A DNA stretch of 64,000 bases, from NCBI GenBank assembly GCA_028280445.1, contig JANQLU010000136.1, positions 1 to 64,000 on the forward strand, given 5' to 3'. Shown here in pieces: positions 33,560 through 42,189 of the stretch. The position numbers were made by a program, and so were the translations under genes. Every line of letters begins with the position of its first letter. The stretch's first letter is position 1. The notes beneath the pieces were generated by a model. That model was not told the origin of the DNA, did not search any database, and worked only from the letters and a program-made list of their open reading frames with translations. This stretch comes from Pirellulaceae bacterium. GTDB taxonomy: Bacteria; Planctomycetota; Planctomycetia; Pirellulales; Pirellulaceae.

Positions 33560-36262
33560 TCACCGCGACCCTGAAAACGGCTGGTTGGCCTGGCGACCTT
33601 TTGGCGGCAAATCGACGGCTCGAATGGTAACTTCGTCCAGCAAGATACTTCCGAGACCGCACAGAGCAAACTGAACTTGAATCGTCCCGTTTCGATCCGC
33701 AGCGCGGTACAACGTAAACTCTTGCCACCCGTTGGTTTTAAAGAAACGCTCACTCAGTTCTTTTCCGCCCAATGAATCAGTAATCATAAAACCATTGGCA
33801 CTGCCGGTGATCGTTTGGTCGATCCGAACCCAACCATGAATCCTGACCAATTGGCCGAGTTTTACGGGAACAGGCCCGGAACTGATCCAGATCGGTGAAT
33901 TTTGAACCAAATGGTCGTTCGACAAACCTTGTCTCGAACTCACCGTCATCTTGAGCCCAAATTGTCCCGCCACCGCGGCATCGCGACTGAGTTCGACATG
34001 CGTTGTTACAGCATCATTGTCGTTGCGTTGATTTTTCCATCCATGTTTTTGCAGATGCCCAAGGTTTTCGAAATCGCCGCCAGCTAACCCATTGGGTTGC
34101 CAACGGATCTGTCGCAGCCTCCGCGACAAATCCCAGTGTTCCGGGATCAGTGAATAATGCAACACCAACGGACTCCCGGTCGCCGCATTAAACCCGCGTC
34201 GCGCCTGCAAAACCATTTCTCGTTGCGATCGGGCAAGTTGGAAATTTGCCTGCGACAAATAAGCGTCGGCCGTAATATAACTTTGGTTTGCAATCAACTG
34301 TTGGGCTTGGCGAAGCGCAATCATCGCTTGATCCAGAGGCGCCTGGACCGAAGCGTTTCCGGCCCCCACGGCCGTATTTTGCTGTGAGATCAATTGCATA
34401 ATCGCCGAACGATTTTGAACCAGCTGCAATTTCAATTGGCTACGTGCACGACGACTTGTCGCGTCATACGATCGGGCAACACGATTGAGCATCGCCGATT
34501 GCGTCACCATATAAGCCGAACAACATTCTCCGTCAATCAATTGAATGCTCAACCCGTTGGGTGTGCTGCTCGATTTGGGCATCGGCCCCATCTCGCCGAG
34601 ATGATAAGCCTGATCGGCCGTCTTGGATCGGGTATCGATAAATGACTTAACAACGACTGACGCATCCCCGGCAAACCACTGTTCGTAACCTGTTGTTTTT
34701 TGGACTAAAAGTAATCGCGCTTGGTCCGTTTTTAATTCACTGATTTCCAAGTTTTGAACGCCGGTTTTGAATTTGTCCATGACAACCGCACCAGCCATCC
34801 AAGGTGTCAGCTGAATCAATTGTTGATTCAACCAGGCCACCGAAGCTGTTCGCAAACGCCCCGCTGGATCATCGGAATCGAGCCGCGAACGCGACATAAA
34901 TCGAATACCTCGCGCTCCACTGGACAATGCTTCGTAAGCCGCGTATTGCATCTGTTGAGGACCGATTGGCACGGGCGTCGAGCGGCCGATCATCGATGTG
35001 ACTTGATTGGCCAGACCCTGCGGAAGCTCGGTTTGAATTCCTACAAAAAACGGAATGTCACCCGCGGATTTGCGCCAACGTGCGATCCAGTAGTCATAAT
35101 CTCGCAACGAAAATCCACTGGCGATCGTCGACGGAGACACGGTAATGATCGAACCCAATCGACCATACATGCCCCAATCCGAAACAACATCCAACAAAAT
35201 CGGACGGTCACTTCGATAGTCACTTTTCTGAAGTTCCCGAATCGTTTGTTGAACATCCGGCAAATCGTGGTTGCTCAGTTTTTCACCGGCGCGCCACGCC
35301 AAAACGCGATCAAATGAATCATCAAATTTGTAAACCCCCGAGTATTCCGGCGGCGGGCTGATGAGCCACAAACTCAGGCGTTTCGCTTCCTGAAGTTGTG
35401 CGGCGGTCGCGGGCTCGCGCAGCTCGATGGTATTGAATCCGATGCGTTTTAAAAACTCAAACGACTCACCGTTATGCTGAATCGAGCGAATCGCCAATGG
35501 CAATCCACGATACAACAAAACGGAACCTTGCCGAGTGACCAGTGCCTTGGGCTTTTGATCATCGATGGCCAGATTGGCCGACGCTTTTTGCAGATGCGGA
35601 TCGACAATCAATTTGTTTTTCTTGGTCGCTCCAATCGCACCCTGAATCAGCAAATCGTCAATCGCGACCTCGTTTCTGCCACGTCGTCCGAGGACACGAA
35701 CCATCACTCGGTCGACAAATGCAGAACGCGAACTGATTTCGGCGTTGGGATAACGCTCTCGCAGCAGCCAAAGTTTTTGACTTACCAGTTTATCGAACGT
35801 CACTTTTTTGTCGGAAAACACCAATTTCTGCCAACCACGTTTGGGGCTGGCGACTTCGCCTTCGACCAACAAAGTGATCGGCTCCCGGCTGTCGGCCGTA
35901 AACGAATGCGGCAAAACAACTCTGGCAACGAGTTGTGTCTCAACATTGCTTTTGACCCACAACGTCGGTACGAGTTCCGCGATCGCGGCGATCTCTTTGA
36001 CGTCCAGTCCCAACACCAAGGGTGAATTGCCAGATGCATCAAACCGCACACGTTCTGAATAGCTGCCCGAGTGAGCGTTCGTGTGACGATCATGGACAAT
36101 CGTTTTCTTCGAAATCGCGGAACCTGTCTGGAGAACACTCCAGCTAGGCTGCGTGCCTTCGAACGAATCACGAATTTGTGACGGAGTCACTGACGCCATG
36201 TTGATCAATAGCAACATCGCAGAGACGGTCACTTTGGCAATAAAACTTGGTTTGGAAATCAT
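33560..36262 (-). CDS. Large secreted protein of unknown function, 900 residues
   Basis: No family is recognised with confidence. A signal peptide (SFIAKVTVSAMLLLINMASV) opens the protein. Residues about 30-210 look like a beta-sandwich/carbohydrate-binding module (SPLVLGLDVKEIAAIAELVP and VFVD-like strands ending in NEVAIDDLLIQGAIG). Residues about 240-560 have a TIM-barrel flavour with FLKRIGFNTIELREPATAAQ, PILLDVVSDWGMYGRLGSII, FFVGIQTELP and GARGIRFMSRSRLDSDD, as in glycoside-hydrolase-like proteins. A helical segment (about 600-700) precedes a second sandwich module ending in GLGSILLDEVTIRAVDLPPK. This layout suggests polysaccharide or cell-surface binding, but no catalytic pair can be assigned. 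Confidence 0.85.
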   Translation of the reverse strand: MISKPSFIAKVTVSAMLLLINMASVTPSQIRDSFEGTQPSWSVLQTGSAISKKTIVHDRHTNAHSGSYSERVRFDASGNSPLVLGLDVKEIAAIAELVPTLWVKSNVETQLVARVVLPHSFTADSREPITLLVEGEVASPKRGWQKLVFSDKKVTFDKLVSQKLWLLRERYPNAEISSRSAFVDRVMVRVLGRRGRNEVAIDDLLIQGAIGATKKNKLIVDPHLQKASANLAIDDQKPKALVTRQGSVLLYRGLPLAIRSIQHNGESFEFLKRIGFNTIELREPATAAQLQEAKRLSLWLISPPPEYSGVYKFDDSFDRVLAWRAGEKLSNHDLPDVQQTIRELQKSDYRSDRPILLDVVSDWGMYGRLGSIITVSPSTIASGFSLRDYDYWIARWRKSAGDIPFFVGIQTELPQGLANQVTSMIGRSTPVPIGPQQMQYAAYEALSSGARGIRFMSRSRLDSDDPAGRLRTASVAWLNQQLIQLTPWMAGAVVMDKFKTGVQNLEISELKTDQARLLLVQKTTGYEQWFAGDASVVVKSFIDTRSKTADQAYHLGEMGPMPKSSSTPNGLSIQLIDGECCSAYMVTQSAMLNRVARSYDATSRRARSQLKLQLVQNRSAIMQLISQQNTAVGAGNASVQAPLDQAMIALRQAQQLIANQSYITADAYLSQANFQLARSQREMVLQARRGFNAATGSPLVLHYSLIPEHWDLSRRLRQIRWQPNGLAGGDFENLGHLQKHGWKNQRNDNDAVTTHVELSRDAAVAGQFGLKMTVSSRQGLSNDHLVQNSPIWISSGPVPVKLGQLVRIHGWVRIDQTITGSANGFMITDSLGGKELSERFFKTNGWQEFTLYRAADRNGTIQVQFALCGLGSILLDEVTIRAVDLPPKGRQANQPFSGSR

Positions 36263-36579
36263 GAATTTGTTGCGTCAAATCAACATTTGTTGAAATAGCG
36301 AACAAGCCGCATCAAAACGTCGTATCCCATCGACGTCGTCAATGACTTGAAAACAAACGGCTGTAACGTGGGCTTGTAGCAGGATTTAGGAACAACGACC
36401 ACCTCAACCTGACGAGGAAAAAACGCAACGCTTTGAGTCGGCGCGCCAATTCGCCCAAAACGTGTTAACCCTCGGTACACAAACGACTTACGGACATCTG
36501 GCGATTTTCTTGCCCGTCGTTTGGCATCGTGAATGCGTTAAGTGCTATCAATTCAATTCATCACCTGGGCAACGCAATC
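36263..36579. other. Divergent intergenic region
   Basis: The 317 nt between the large secreted protein gene and the coiled-coil protein gene have no convincing gene. A minus-strand frame at 36280-36480 (GTG start) is open for 66 codons but lacks a ribosome binding site. No palindrome or repeat family is present. Confidence 0.4.
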
Positions 36580-36867
36580 ATGAAACTTTTCTCACGCAAC
36601 AAACAATCTCAATTGACCGACGAACTGCCACAAGATTTGAAAGACCTGCAAGAACTCGTCCGCGACCTGCCGGAACACCATCGAGAAACGATTCAACCGA
36701 AACTTGAACGCGTGGTCGAATTTACTCGTCGTCGCCGTCGAATTTTGAACTTCATTCAGGAAGCACTTGGCCAACTGCGATTAGACATGAAATACCTCAT
36801 GTTTGACCTTGATGCGACACGCCGAGAACGAGACGAGCTGAAAAACACATTGGAAGGTGGGGAATAG
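36580..36867 (+). CDS. Small coiled-coil protein, 95 residues
   Basis: The product (MKLFSRNKQSQLTDELPQDL onward) is almost entirely helical and highly charged, with heptad periodicity in LRLDMKYLMFDLDATRRERD and an Arg cluster (FTRRRRRILNF). There is no signal peptide or membrane segment. ATG 36580 is preferred over 36529, whose extra residues are uninformative. It resembles short planctomycete hypothetical proteins. A structural or regulatory scaffold role is only a guess. The kinase gene follows after 225 nt on the same strand. Confidence 0.72.
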   Translation: MKLFSRNKQSQLTDELPQDLKDLQELVRDLPEHHRETIQPKLERVVEFTRRRRRILNFIQEALGQLRLDMKYLMFDLDATRRERDELKNTLEGGE

Positions 36868-37092
36868 TCAACCTCTGGTAACGGCCAGATGCAGCGATTC
36901 GCGGACGGGTAAAAAACTCCACCTCCGAGTCTGCAAACCGTGCAATATTCGATAAAACTCGACCAATTGCACGTTGAAATCCATCAGCATTTCGTTGCTC
37001 CCGGGCTGCGTTTCTAATAAAATCGAAAGATATAACCTCGTTTACCCCTTTTCAATTTTTCACAGCGCAAGCTGAGCTGGAACTTTTCTCTG

Positions 37093-38610
37093 ATGAGTCA
37101 AAACTGGACGGCGGAACAATTCGCACAACGGATTTATGAATGCCGTTTGTTGGAAATGCGGCAACTCGACAACGTCTTCGCCGAATTGGGTGGACGCGGA
37201 GTGGAATTCGAGGAGTTTAAATCCAACCTGCTTCGTCGTGAACTGCTGACCAATTGGCAAACCACGCGATTGATGGAGGGACACCGCCGCGGATATATCT
37301 ACGGAAACTGGAAAATTCTCTATCTGGTGGGTGCCGGAACGTTTGCCCGCGTTTACCGAGCGGCTCACCGAAAAACCAATGATATCATGGCGGTGAAAGT
37401 GCTGCGAAACCGCTACGCCAACGACCTGGACACCCAGGCACGATTCATGGAAGAAGCACAAACGGTGATGAAGCTGAAACATCCCAATATTGTGCCGATT
37501 CACGAAGTCAAATCGGAAAACAATCGAACCTATATGGTGATGGATTTTATCGAAGGTCAAAATCTGCGAGATTTTGTCAAAACACATGGCAAAATCAAAT
37601 TGATGACCGCGCTGAGTATTTGCCGCGACCTCGCCAGTGGTTTGCGGTACGCCTACCAGCAAGGTGTTACTCATCGCGATATGAAATTATCCAACGTCTT
37701 GCTTTCCACCAACGGTCGCGCCAACCTCGTCGATTTTGGTTTGGCGGTGATCGATGACAAAACCCATGTAGCCGAAGGCTTCAACCCGCGTTCGGTTGAC
37801 TACGCCGGTCTGGAAAAAACAACGAACGTTTCGCGAAACGACAAACGCAGCGACATTTATTTTCTCGGTTGCATGCTGTATCACATGCTGGCGGGCAGAC
37901 CACCCCTGGAGGAAACTCGCGAACGGATGCGACGGATGAGTTCCTCTCGATTTCGAAATGTCAAACCAATCTCGAATATGGTTTCCAATCTTCCCCACGG
38001 CGTGGTCGTATTGCTCAATCGGATGATGGAGTTGAAACCAGATTTGCGAATTCAAACACCCGCCGAAGCGTTAAACGGTTTGGAAAAAGTGATCCGTGCC
38101 ATCAAGGCTGGTGACCGGCGACAATATAGCGAAGAGCTTTCAAAACGAGAGGCTGAGGCCTACGAACGCCGCACACGAAAAGCGACCGAAGGCGTAGGAC
38201 ACACCGTCATGGTTGTCGATTCACACTCCGAAGTCCAAAACTTGTTACGCGAACGATTGAAAGGACTCGGCTATCGCGTGCTGATTCTCAGTGACCCGAT
38301 CCGGGCTATTGAACGATTTGAAAACCTGGACCCCGCCGAAGATCGGCCGGCAGACTGTGTCATTTTTGGCTGTGCTGGATTAGGACAGGCCGGACTCGAA
38401 GCCTTCAATGAATTTGCGGTCAACGATTGGACGAAATCGACTCCTTCTATCCTGTTGGTGCGTGAATCACAATCCGAATTTCTGGACGATGCCAAGCTGT
38501 CCGAAAAGCGGATTTGCAGCCACATGCCAATCAAATTTCGCCAAATTCGGTCAAACCTGCAACAACTTCTCGGGATCGAAGAAGATGTATCGCATGTCGA
38601 GGAAGATTAG
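37093..38610 (+). CDS. Ser/Thr protein kinase fused to a receiver-like domain without its phosphoryl-acceptor Asp
   Basis: The 505-residue cytoplasmic product has an N-terminal helical region (1-68), which resembles the short helical domain found before planctomycete kinases. Next is a kinase domain (about 72-335): Gly-loop VGAGTFARVYRA, Lys102 in MAVKVL, HRDMKLSN (194-201) and VDFGLAV (213-219). The APE motif is altered (DYAGLEK). Residues 369-495 look like a response-regulator receiver: VMVVDSHSEVQNLLRERLKG with the acidic-pocket Asp376, GYRVLILSD, and a Lys481 near the end. The strand that should end in the acceptor Asp reads DCVIFGCAG, with Gly426 instead. The kinase part looks active; the receiver is probably a protein-interaction domain. 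Confidence 0.9.
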   Translation: MSQNWTAEQFAQRIYECRLLEMRQLDNVFAELGGRGVEFEEFKSNLLRRELLTNWQTTRLMEGHRRGYIYGNWKILYLVGAGTFARVYRAAHRKTNDIMAVKVLRNRYANDLDTQARFMEEAQTVMKLKHPNIVPIHEVKSENNRTYMVMDFIEGQNLRDFVKTHGKIKLMTALSICRDLASGLRYAYQQGVTHRDMKLSNVLLSTNGRANLVDFGLAVIDDKTHVAEGFNPRSVDYAGLEKTTNVSRNDKRSDIYFLGCMLYHMLAGRPPLEETRERMRRMSSSRFRNVKPISNMVSNLPHGVVVLLNRMMELKPDLRIQTPAEALNGLEKVIRAIKAGDRRQYSEELSKREAEAYERRTRKATEGVGHTVMVVDSHSEVQNLLRERLKGLGYRVLILSDPIRAIERFENLDPAEDRPADCVIFGCAGLGQAGLEAFNEFAVNDWTKSTPSILLVRESQSEFLDDAKLSEKRICSHMPIKFRQIRSNLQQLLGIEEDVSHVEED

Positions 38611-38664
38611 CCCCACCTTGTTTTTGAACCATTTTGCAATGTCTCACATAAAGCAGTCAAAATT

Positions 38665-39438
38665 ATGACTGCCAGCATCTACGACTTCCCCAAATACTAT
38701 GACTTGGTCTACGGATCCGACTGGAAAGCCGAGGTCGAGTTCATGGAGTATTGCTTCGAAACCTACGCGCAAATCGACGTTCAAAATGTGTTTGAGCCGG
38801 CATGCGGCACCGGTCGATTGCTGTTTCGACTTGCTAAACGTGGATACCACATCGACGGTCTCGACATCAACCAGAATGCGGTAGACTATTGCAACCGACG
38901 ACTGAAAAAACATGGAATCAAAGAACAAGTCGTTGTCGGTGACATGTGTGATTTCTCGTTGGACCAACCGGCTGATGCAGCGTTCAACACCATCAACAGT
39001 TTTCGACATCTCGAAACGGAAAAACAATCGCTCGCTCACCTGAAATGTATGCTCAAAGCCATTCGCCCTGGCGGGCTTTACATCCTCGGCATACATCTCA
39101 CACCCGCCAACCAACCCGACGCCCTTTCGGAATCGTGGTCTGCCCGCCAAGGTCATTTGGCCGTCAACACCAGGATGTGGTTAATTGAATCCAATCAAAA
39201 ACAACGCTACGAAACATTTCGTCTCTGCTTTGATATCTATAAACCGTCGGGATCCCAGACCATCCAAAATGACATCCGCTTTCGAACTTATACGAGATCG
39301 CAGATTCTGAATTTGATCGGCAAAGTAAAGCAGTTTGAGATCGTGGGCATCTACGATTTTGCCTATGAACCGAACGAACAAATCGACTTAAACGATAATA
39401 CCGAAGATGTCATCTTTGTGCTCAGGAAAAAATCGTAA
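38665..39438 (+). CDS. Class I SAM-dependent methyltransferase
   Basis: The 257-residue product shows motif I VFEPACGTGRLLFRLAKRGY, motif II HIDGLDINQNAVDYCNRRL, then VVVGDMCDFSLDQPADAAFN and the post-I region LKAIRPGGLYILGIHL. The fold is the Rossmann-like methyltransferase type, and the sequence order matches small-molecule methyltransferases. The substrate is not evident. The start ATG 38665 lies 54 nt after the kinase stop on the same strand, so cotranscription is possible. No membrane segment or export signal is present. Confidence 0.88.
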   Translation: MTASIYDFPKYYDLVYGSDWKAEVEFMEYCFETYAQIDVQNVFEPACGTGRLLFRLAKRGYHIDGLDINQNAVDYCNRRLKKHGIKEQVVVGDMCDFSLDQPADAAFNTINSFRHLETEKQSLAHLKCMLKAIRPGGLYILGIHLTPANQPDALSESWSARQGHLAVNTRMWLIESNQKQRYETFRLCFDIYKPSGSQTIQNDIRFRTYTRSQILNLIGKVKQFEIVGIYDFAYEPNEQIDLNDNTEDVIFVLRKKS

Positions 39439-39524
39439 ACTGTAGTGTTGTTCGGCTAAAATGGACGACGAGAAATTATCGGATATTGGTGTGATAATTA
39501 CCGCCAGATCATAAGCGCGAAACC

Positions 39525-39581
39525 GTAGGGCCGGTTCCCACCGGCCAATCCAACAAAACGGCCGGTGGGAACCGGCCCTAC
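39525..39581. repeat. Palindromic repeat, family R1
   Basis: A full copy with a longer loop, located between two tandem plus-strand genes and ending 14 nt before the start codon of the next one. Here it would form part of the leader of the downstream mRNA. Confidence 0.9.
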
Positions 39582-39595
39582 TTGATTTGATTCGC

Positions 39596-40663
39596 ATGAA
39601 TTCTCAGTCTCAAAACTCGAGCCCCAATTCCGAGCCACTCAGCTTTGAGCTTTGCCACGCCACCACTGACGACGATCATTTGTCGATCCAGAGTATCTCT
39701 GAGGTGATCTACTCGCTGTTCCAAGTCGACAACGGCAGCATCAAATTATCTGGGTGTTCGATTGAACCGAAACCGGTCCTCAAACTGAAATTGAAATCGC
39801 ACTCCGAGGCTTCGGAAATCATCTACTTCACCAATGACGGTGAAATCAACCACGACTTTGCCAACTCGTTGCGACTGGACGAGTTCGAAGAAATCGCTGA
39901 CGAACCGACCTGGCTCAAGGCGCCCAGCAAACGCGCGGAACTCGATCAATTGCTCGAATTGGCACAAACAAAATTAGCAGAAGATTTTCAGCGAGTATTT
40001 CAAGCCACCGTTTTCTGGTGCAAACACGTCGATGGAAAATTGACCATCGAAATCGGCGAGCAGTCGGGCTTCATCAAATTCAGTTATTGGGCTCAGCGAA
40101 TCGTCGATGGATTAGACTCCTGTCCTCCCTACCTCTGTGAATATTCCGGCAAAAGCAGCTATCAGATTGTCAGTGACGATTTGGGAAACATCACCGTACC
40201 TCAGGCTTTGAAGACTTGCGAAATCACACAGAAAAAAATCGTCGAATCCCAAATCGCGGCATGCTCGGTCTCTGGTCGACAGGTTGCCATCACAGAATTG
40301 TGGACGTGTCCTGCTTCCGGGAAAAAATTGTTGGAAACTTTTGCAAAAAAATGTAGCAAATGTGATCAAAGCGTCTCCCCAGAAGCCATCGAACGCGGGT
40401 TTTGTATCGTATGTCGCAGCTTAAACTCAGCCGATCCGGGCAACCCCACGATTGGACGCATCCTGGAAAATTTCCCAGTCACGCAAAGCGGTGTTGGTTG
40501 GAAAGAGTCCGCTTGCCAAAGCTACGCGGTGGTGACCTGCCGTCGGCGACTGATGCGGTTGCTGTTTGTCATCGATCTCACAGATGACTCCATTACGATC
40601 GTCCGAAAGTCAAACCTGCTCGGATTGCGCTGGAAAGATATCGACGTCGAGCAACTCAAATAG
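39596..40663 (+). CDS. Hypothetical protein with repeated CxxSGK-type motifs
   Basis: The 355-residue product has no named family. The N-terminal half is acidic. The second half carries a series of similar cysteine units: CEYSGKSS, CEITQKK, CSVSGRQ and CPASGKK, then CSKCDQ and CIVC. This gives a row of potential zinc knuckles. Similar CxxSGK repeats occur in planctomycete helicase-type proteins, so nucleic acid or protein binding is plausible but unproven. ATG 39596 (MNSQSQNSSP) is chosen; the open frame begins at a TTG 9 nt earlier. The 3' end overlaps the convergent gene by 8 nt. Confidence 0.78.
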   Translation: MNSQSQNSSPNSEPLSFELCHATTDDDHLSIQSISEVIYSLFQVDNGSIKLSGCSIEPKPVLKLKLKSHSEASEIIYFTNDGEINHDFANSLRLDEFEEIADEPTWLKAPSKRAELDQLLELAQTKLAEDFQRVFQATVFWCKHVDGKLTIEIGEQSGFIKFSYWAQRIVDGLDSCPPYLCEYSGKSSYQIVSDDLGNITVPQALKTCEITQKKIVESQIAACSVSGRQVAITELWTCPASGKKLLETFAKKCSKCDQSVSPEAIERGFCIVCRSLNSADPGNPTIGRILENFPVTQSGVGWKESACQSYAVVTCRRRLMRLLFVIDLTDDSITIVRKSNLLGLRWKDIDVEQLK

Positions 40664-41228
40664 ACTGCGATCTCGATTTTTTAGAACCAGTTGCCAAGGC
40701 AAATCCGCACATCACAAACCCCACCAGCGCGATCCCAAAAAACACATAAGCGATAATTTTTCGAGCACTGACCGTCTGTGTTCCCAGCAAAATATCGGAC
40801 TGTGCCCATTCGGTCGGCGGTTGTTCCAAAATCTCGTCGTGCCAGACTCGCCACAACTCGTCAGTTGGCGCCACCTCGATATCGGCCTCGATTTTTTCGT
40901 ACTGCTCTCGAGGGTCAATTTTCGTAATCTCGCGTTGCCACTGCATCGCCTTGGAATAATGATAAATCCCGGCCGACAACCCAATCAGAACAATTGGCAA
41001 ACCGATGACAAACATCCACGTTTGAGCCAGACCCATTGCTGACCGAGGTTCGTGTGAAATGGAATCGGCACCTTCGTTTGCCGGTTTTAGGCGTTTTATT
41101 TGGCTTAATTTCGGCAATTCCGTTTCGTGCTGACAAAATGGACATCGCACCAAGCGACCAGCCTGAGAAATCTCGACATTGAACGATTGCTTGCACTCTG
41201 TACACGGAAATAAATAGTCGGTGGCCAT
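40656..41228 (-). CDS. Zinc-ribbon membrane protein, 190 residues
   Basis: The N-terminus is a zinc ribbon with two CxxC pairs (LFPCTECKQSFNVEISQAGR then LVRCPFCQHETELP), as in planctomycete proteins with MJ0042-like ribbons. It is followed by two membrane helices (TWMFVIGLPIVLIGLSAGIY and IIAYVFFGIALVGFVMCGFA) separated by about 60 charged residues. The C-terminus is short and basic (GSKKSRSQSI). The topology puts the zinc ribbon on the cytoplasmic side if the loop is outside. Function is unknown. It is convergent with, and overlaps, the preceding gene. Confidence 0.8.
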   Translation of the reverse strand: MATDYLFPCTECKQSFNVEISQAGRLVRCPFCQHETELPKLSQIKRLKPANEGADSISHEPRSAMGLAQTWMFVIGLPIVLIGLSAGIYHYSKAMQWQREITKIDPREQYEKIEADIEVAPTDELWRVWHDEILEQPPTEWAQSDILLGTQTVSARKIIAYVFFGIALVGFVMCGFALATGSKKSRSQSI

Positions 41229-41275
41229 TGGGGAATTTGGTTATTTGTTGGTGGATGACGGATTCTCAGGTAGCG

Positions 41276-41410
41276 GTGCCATAAGTGTTGGTGACTGGAA
41301 ATCATAACCCGACGCGTTAGCGAGTGACCAGGTTTTTCGTACATTTACGGGTTGTTTTGGTCCCTCGCTCACGCCTCGCACTTGCGATGTGACTGCAACA
41401 CTTATGGCAC
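41276..41410. repeat. 135-bp inverted-repeat element (MITE-like)
   Basis: The element is bounded by perfect 15-nt inverted ends: GTGCCATAAGTGTTG at 41276-41290 and CAACACTTATGGCAC at 41396-41410. Inside, CGACGCGTTAGCGAGTGACC and GGTCCCTCGCTCACGCCTCG form a second, imperfect inner inverted repeat around a loop of about 24 nt. It encodes nothing; frames drawn across it are artefacts. Confidence 0.8.
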
Positions 41411-42189
41411 AACGACCAATTACTGGCATCTTTACTGTACTTTTTGCCACGACCATTGGTTCGCAAAATACGTAAATTGCAACGGCTGATTCTAGCTGGA
41501 ATGTGCTGAACTTGGCAGAGCCGCAACAGATGAAACTTTGGTAACCATCAACCGGCGGTCGCTGCCCCGTTGGTTGGCCGCAAACTCTCTCTAGAACATC
41601 TGGATCCACTTTTCCTCAATGGCCCAGGATTTGCTATCCCTTATCCAAGTGGCAAAAAAGTGGCTGAAGCACCTGGAAAACGCACCTCATTTTTTTTTTG
41701 ACTAGACCCATGTTTAGTTCTGGTTAAAATTAGATTATCCGCGATCCAAAGCTCCCCCAGACTTGCATTTCAAGTTGATTTCAAGGCACGAACACAACGA
41801 CCTAGCTTGAGTCCACCCAACATTCCGCGAAGTTGTCAAACAGCCCGTGGAGACTCCGTCGTTTTGTCCCCTTGGGCATGAAGTGGTGTGTAACTTTGGT
41901 TTTGCAAATTGTTTCCAACGAAACAAACACGGCAAGACCGTGCGACTTTGAATTACACAGGGCTGTTTCTTTCATGGAGTCGTTTGATCCGTTTTGATTT
42001 TACGCGATCACGTTACGGCTCAAAGGTAACACCAATCAAATGAACCATGTCGCAGGCCTCGTCTATCTCAAAATGAAAATTAATACCGCAAAGGAAACTA
42101 CTTCCCAATCAACACCTGATGTCATGACATCACAAGTTGCATCCTTTGCCCCAACAAGGCCACAGATATTTAAACCAGGAGCATAAGCT
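41411..42189. other. Long intergenic region upstream of the primary sigma gene
   Basis: About 780 nt without a convincing gene. Minus-strand frames within 41241-41935 lack start signals and have an unlikely composition. The part next to the sigma gene holds a 16-bp palindrome (42117-42132) and the AGGAG ribosome binding site. I could not identify a clear -10/-35 pair. The middle (41640-41740) includes a T-rich tract of nine T. Confidence 0.5.
42117..42132 (+). promoter_or_regulatory. 16-bp perfect palindrome upstream of rpoD
   Basis: TGATGTCATGACATCA is a perfect dyad 58 nt before the sigma factor start codon. Its length and symmetry fit a dimeric repressor or activator site; the regulator is unknown. 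Confidence 0.45.

Noticed and set aside
41241-41609. Minus-strand open frames of 122 and 69 codons
   Set aside because: They run through the 135-bp inverted-repeat element and have no ribosome binding site or recognisable domain. I considered a decayed transposase but saw no motif to support it.
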